Shown: in pieces, positions 62,072 to 64,000 of the stretch
Position numbering within the stretch: position 1 is the stretch's first letter
How the letters are laid out: each line of letters starts with the position of its first letter
NCBI RefSeq assembly: GCF_039534915.1
Contig: NZ_BAAAWE010000001.1
Coordinates: 2,046,001-2,110,000, forward strand
Length of the DNA: 64,000 nt
Direction: 5' to 3'
DNA from: Streptomyces roseofulvus
GTDB taxonomy: Bacteria; Actinomycetota; Actinomycetes; Streptomycetales; Streptomycetaceae
Made by a program: the position numbers and the translations under genes
Notes under the pieces: model-generated
What the model was told of the DNA's origin: nothing
Databases searched by the model: none
Seen by the model: only the letters and a program-made list of their open reading frames with translations

Positions 62072-62416
62072 TCACGCGTTGGAGGGGCCGCCGAGCTGGA
62101 TGCCGGCCATACGGGTCCACTCGTAGGGGCCGGTGACGACCTTCGCGGCGAACTCGCCGTCGAACTCGTCGTGCAGGGTGAGGCCGGCCTGCTCGGCGGC
62201 CTGCTGGGCGATCGCGTGGGTGGGGGCCACCAGGTCGCCCCAGCCGCCGTCCTCGCCGACGAGGACGATCCGGGTGCCGGCCTGGCCGATGTGGGCGATC
62301 TGGCCCTCGACGCCGCCGTGCTCCTTGCCGAAGGCGCGGATCTCCTTGGCCAGCTTGGCCGCCTTGCGCCCGGCACGCGGGGAGACGGCCGTGGTCTCTT
62401 CCTTGGTGTCTGCCAT
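62072..62416 (-). CDS. small conserved soluble protein
   Basis: A 114-residue protein with a Lys/Glu-rich start (ADTKEETTAVSPRAGRKAAKLAKEIRAFGKEHGG), then VEGQIAHIGQAGTRIVLVGEDGGWGDLVAPTHAIAQQAAEQAGLTLHDEFDGEFAAKVVTGPYEW. I recall it as a conserved Streptomyces gene beside ctaB without a known function. TAGCAT (62424-62429, minus strand) lies 7 bases before the ATG and no ribosome site is seen, suggesting a leaderless message. Confidence 0.82.
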   Translation of the reverse strand: MADTKEETTAVSPRAGRKAAKLAKEIRAFGKEHGGVEGQIAHIGQAGTRIVLVGEDGGWGDLVAPTHAIAQQAAEQAGLTLHDEFDGEFAAKVVTGPYEWTRMAGIQLGGPSNA

Positions 62417-62450
62417 GTCAAGGATGCTACCGAGGGGTAGATCGACTGAC

Positions 62451-62492
62451 GACGGCCGGGCCGCGTGGTTCAGCCCACACGACCCGGCCGTC
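62451..62492 (-). terminator. terminator after ctaB
   Basis: GACGGCCGGG (62451-62460) and CCCGGCCGTC (62483-62492) with inner GTG/CAC pairing, 16 bases past the ctaB stop. It also lies just upstream of the next gene on the same strand. Confidence 0.7.
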
Positions 62493-62507
62493 GGAGCCGG
62501 AGAACCG

Positions 62508-63455
62508 CTAGCGGAGGAAGGGGTCCACCGCGACCGCCACGAAGAGCAGCGACACATAGGTGATGGACCAGTGGAAGAGGCGCATCTCCTTGAGCTTCGC
62601 GCCGGTGACCTCGGCCTTGGCGCGGTTCAGCAGGGCGTGCGCCTCCCACAGCCACCAGCCGCCGGTGGCCAGGGCGACGGCGGTGTAGAACCAGCCGGTG
62701 TAGCCCAGCGGGGTGAGCAGCAGCGAGACCGCGACCATGACCCAGCTGTAGAGGACGATCTGCTTGGCGACGACCTTGTTGGAGGCGATCACCGGCAGCA
62801 TCGGCACGCCCACGCGCGCGTAGTCCTCCTTCACCTTCATCGACAGCGGCCAGTAGTGCGGCGGCGTCCAGAAGAAGATGACCATGAAGAGGATGACGGC
62901 GGCCCAGGACATCGAGTTCGTGACCGAGGACCAGCCGATGAGGACCGGCATGCAGCCGGCGATGCCGCCCCAGACGATGTTCTGCGCGGTGCGCCGCTTC
63001 AGCAGCATCGTGTAGACGACGACGTAGAAGAGCAGGGCGCCGAGCGAGAGCCAGGCGGAGAGCCAGTTGACGAGCAGGCCGAACCAGAGGGTGGAGACGA
63101 CGGCCAGGGTGAGGCCGAAGACCAGGCCCTCGCGCGGCGAGACCATGCCGGTGACCAGCGGGCGCTGCGAGGTGCGGTCCATCAGCGCGTCGATGTCGCG
63201 GTCGATGTACATGTTCAGCGCGTTGGCGCCGCCGGCCGAGAGGTAGCCGCCGAAGCAGGTGGCGAGCACCAGCCAGAGGTCGGGCACGCCCTGTTCGGCG
63301 AGGAACATCACCGGAACGGTGGTGATGAGCAGCAGTTCGATGATCCGCGGCTTGGTCAGCGCCACGAATGCCTTGACGCGGTCCCCGAACGGCCGATGGC
63401 CCCCCGGGCCGGTAGCCAAGACGACCCCTGCGGGTCGGGACTCGACGGCCGTCAC
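62508..63455 (-). CDS. ctaB: protoheme IX farnesyltransferase (heme O synthase)
   Basis: A 315-residue UbiA-type prenyltransferase with about nine membrane helices. The first Asp-rich motif is in [26 protein letters not shown] (about residues 74-100). [29 protein letters not shown] carries the second conserved region, and [24 protein letters not shown] opens the first helix. It farnesylates heme B to heme O. I prefer the GTG at 63455, which yields the family N-terminus TAVESRPAG and has AGGGG before it; an upstream ATG (63530) is less likely. Confidence 0.95.
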   Translation of the reverse strand: MTAVESRPAGVVLATGPGGHRPFGDRVKAFVALTKPRIIELLLITTVPVMFLAEQGVPDLWLVLATCFGGYLSAGGANALNMYIDRDIDALMDRTSQRPLVTGMVSPREGLVFGLTLAVVSTLWFGLLVNWLSAWLSLGALLFYVVVYTMLLKRRTAQNIVWGGIAGCMPVLIGWSSVTNSMSWAAVILFMVIFFWTPPHYWPLSMKVKEDYARVGVPMLPVIASNKVVAKQIVLYSWVMVAVSLLLTPLGYTGWFYTAVALATGGWWLWEAHALLNRAKAEVTGAKLKEMRLFHWSITYVSLLFVAVAVDPFLR

Positions 63456-63804
63456 GCACACCCCTGACAGAGAAATTCCCAGCAAGTTCCCCGGATAAAG
63501 GCGGGGTGAAACTTGCGCGTACCACGCCACTGTAGACGTTGCCCAGACACCGATCTTCGCGGGGGTGGGGTCGTGTTGGCGGGGCTCACTCCTGCGTGCG
63601 CGTCCGGCCCCGTATCAAGGGGTGGACACGGTTCGGCGAGCCGTTCGGGAGGCGGAGCGCCACGCCCACCGGCACTCTTGCTCTGAGCGCTCATTTGAGG
63701 GGCATGGACACGAAAAGAGGGGGCTTTTTCGGGGGTAGGCTCGACAGCGCCGGTACACCCTCAGTCACCGGCTACAGACATGTGGAGAGGAGCCCTGACC
63801 CAGG
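63456..63804. other. divergent promoter region of ctaB and tkt
   Basis: A 349-base gap between divergent ctaB and transketolase genes. A TACAGT (minus strand CTACAGTGG around 63528-63535) may be the ctaB -10. TAGGCT at 63736-63741 may serve tkt. GGAGAGGAG (63783-63791) is the tkt ribosome site. Small open frames here look like chance. No RNA gene seen. Confidence 0.45.
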
Positions 63805-64000
63805 GTGAGCACTAAGCCGACCACCACAGACCTCCAGTGGACCGAATTGGACCAGCGGGCCGTCGACACCGCCCGCATCCTGGCCGCGGACGCCGTACAG
63901 AAGGTCGGCAACGGCCATCCGGGTACGGCGATGAGCCTCGCGCCGGCCGCGTACACCCTCTTCCAGAAGGTGATGCGCCACGACCCGTCCGACCCCGAGT
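63805..64000 (+). CDS. tkt: transketolase (5' part, cut by the window end)
   Basis: The first 65 codons read STKPTTTDLQWTELDQRAVDTARILAADAVQKVGNGHPGTAMSLAPAAYTLFQKVMRHDPSDPE, the N-terminal thiamine-diphosphate domain start of transketolase with the GNGHPGTAMSLAP motif (substrate-phosphate-binding His). The non-oxidative pentose phosphate pathway enzyme transfers two-carbon units. It typically heads a tkt-tal-zwf operon in Streptomyces; the rest lies outside. GTG start. Confidence 0.95.
   Translation, partial: MSTKPTTTDLQWTELDQRAVDTARILAADAVQKVGNGHPGTAMSLAPAAYTLFQKVMRHDPSDPE

Noticed and set aside
61494..62136. Several overlapping frames of 150-230 codons in the GC-rich gap
   Set aside because: Low-complexity Arg/Pro/Gly translations in several frames at once; no start context; treated as non-coding.
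63539..63808. An 89-codon plus-strand frame upstream of transketolase
   Set aside because: Covers the promoter and ribosome site of tkt and lacks any domain feature.

Overview
The window is a very GC-rich (well above 70% by eye), densely coded stretch of chromosome that reads as core Streptomyces. Gene content and order resemble what I remember of the Streptomyces coelicolor region running from the cobalamin genes through the LAETG-anchored SCO1860 family, the suf operon, ctaA/ctaB and transketolase. Codon use is uniform throughout. I see no phage, transposase, CRISPR array, rRNA or tRNA.

Left part (about 1-12 kb): a small membrane protein, a cobalamin riboswitch, then a tightly overlapping late-stage B12 block (cobD, cobQ, a chelatase-like AAA+/VWA protein, cobO, cobB). 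A ZIP metal transporter faces it. Next comes an unusual open frame joining a CbiG-C/CobE domain to a CobC-type aminotransferase, followed by a LAETG cell-wall protein. From 11.4 to 14.9 kb an iron box separates a siderophore-interacting reductase from a penicillin-acylase-like hydrolase and a siderophore-type acyltransferase.

Middle (15-36 kb): metabolic and regulatory genes. These are two amidohydrolases, two class-V PLP enzymes, an ene-reductase with its divergent MarR regulator, a DsbA/FrnE protein, a ketoglutarate-semialdehyde-type dehydrogenase with a divergent IclR regulator, a PBP2-like transpeptidase, an MFS exporter and two coupled SpoIIE phosphatases. Uronate dehydrogenase lies beside an unrecognised protein. 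The same GTTCA-N6-TGAAC palindrome sits at the dehydrogenase/IclR gap and, as a perfect 9+6+9 copy, at the uronate dehydrogenase gap. This suggests one uronate regulon split over 12 kb.

Right part (36-64 kb): AraC regulator, TerD protein, ACC deaminase with a GntR regulator, and a phosphate block (PhoX-type phosphatase and secreted nuclease) whose upstream regions carry 11-bp-phased PHO-box-like repeats. Then come dapA and dapD, an SMR exporter with a TetR regulator, the full suf iron-sulfur operon with SufR, its CAAC-N6-GTTG operator and a nearby iron box, and an ABC exporter pair split by a 93-bp duplication/REP-like insertion. The window ends with heme A synthase, an amidohydrolase, heme O synthase and the start of transketolase.

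Most of the window is ordinary core genome. The points most worth a second look are the predicted IclR/uronate regulon with an unknown partner gene, the CbiG-CobC fusion, the REP-like insertion at the ABC junction, the phased PHO-box arrays, the iron-regulated acylase/acyltransferase pair, and the DcuS/CitA-like sensor fused to a SpoIIE phosphatase.
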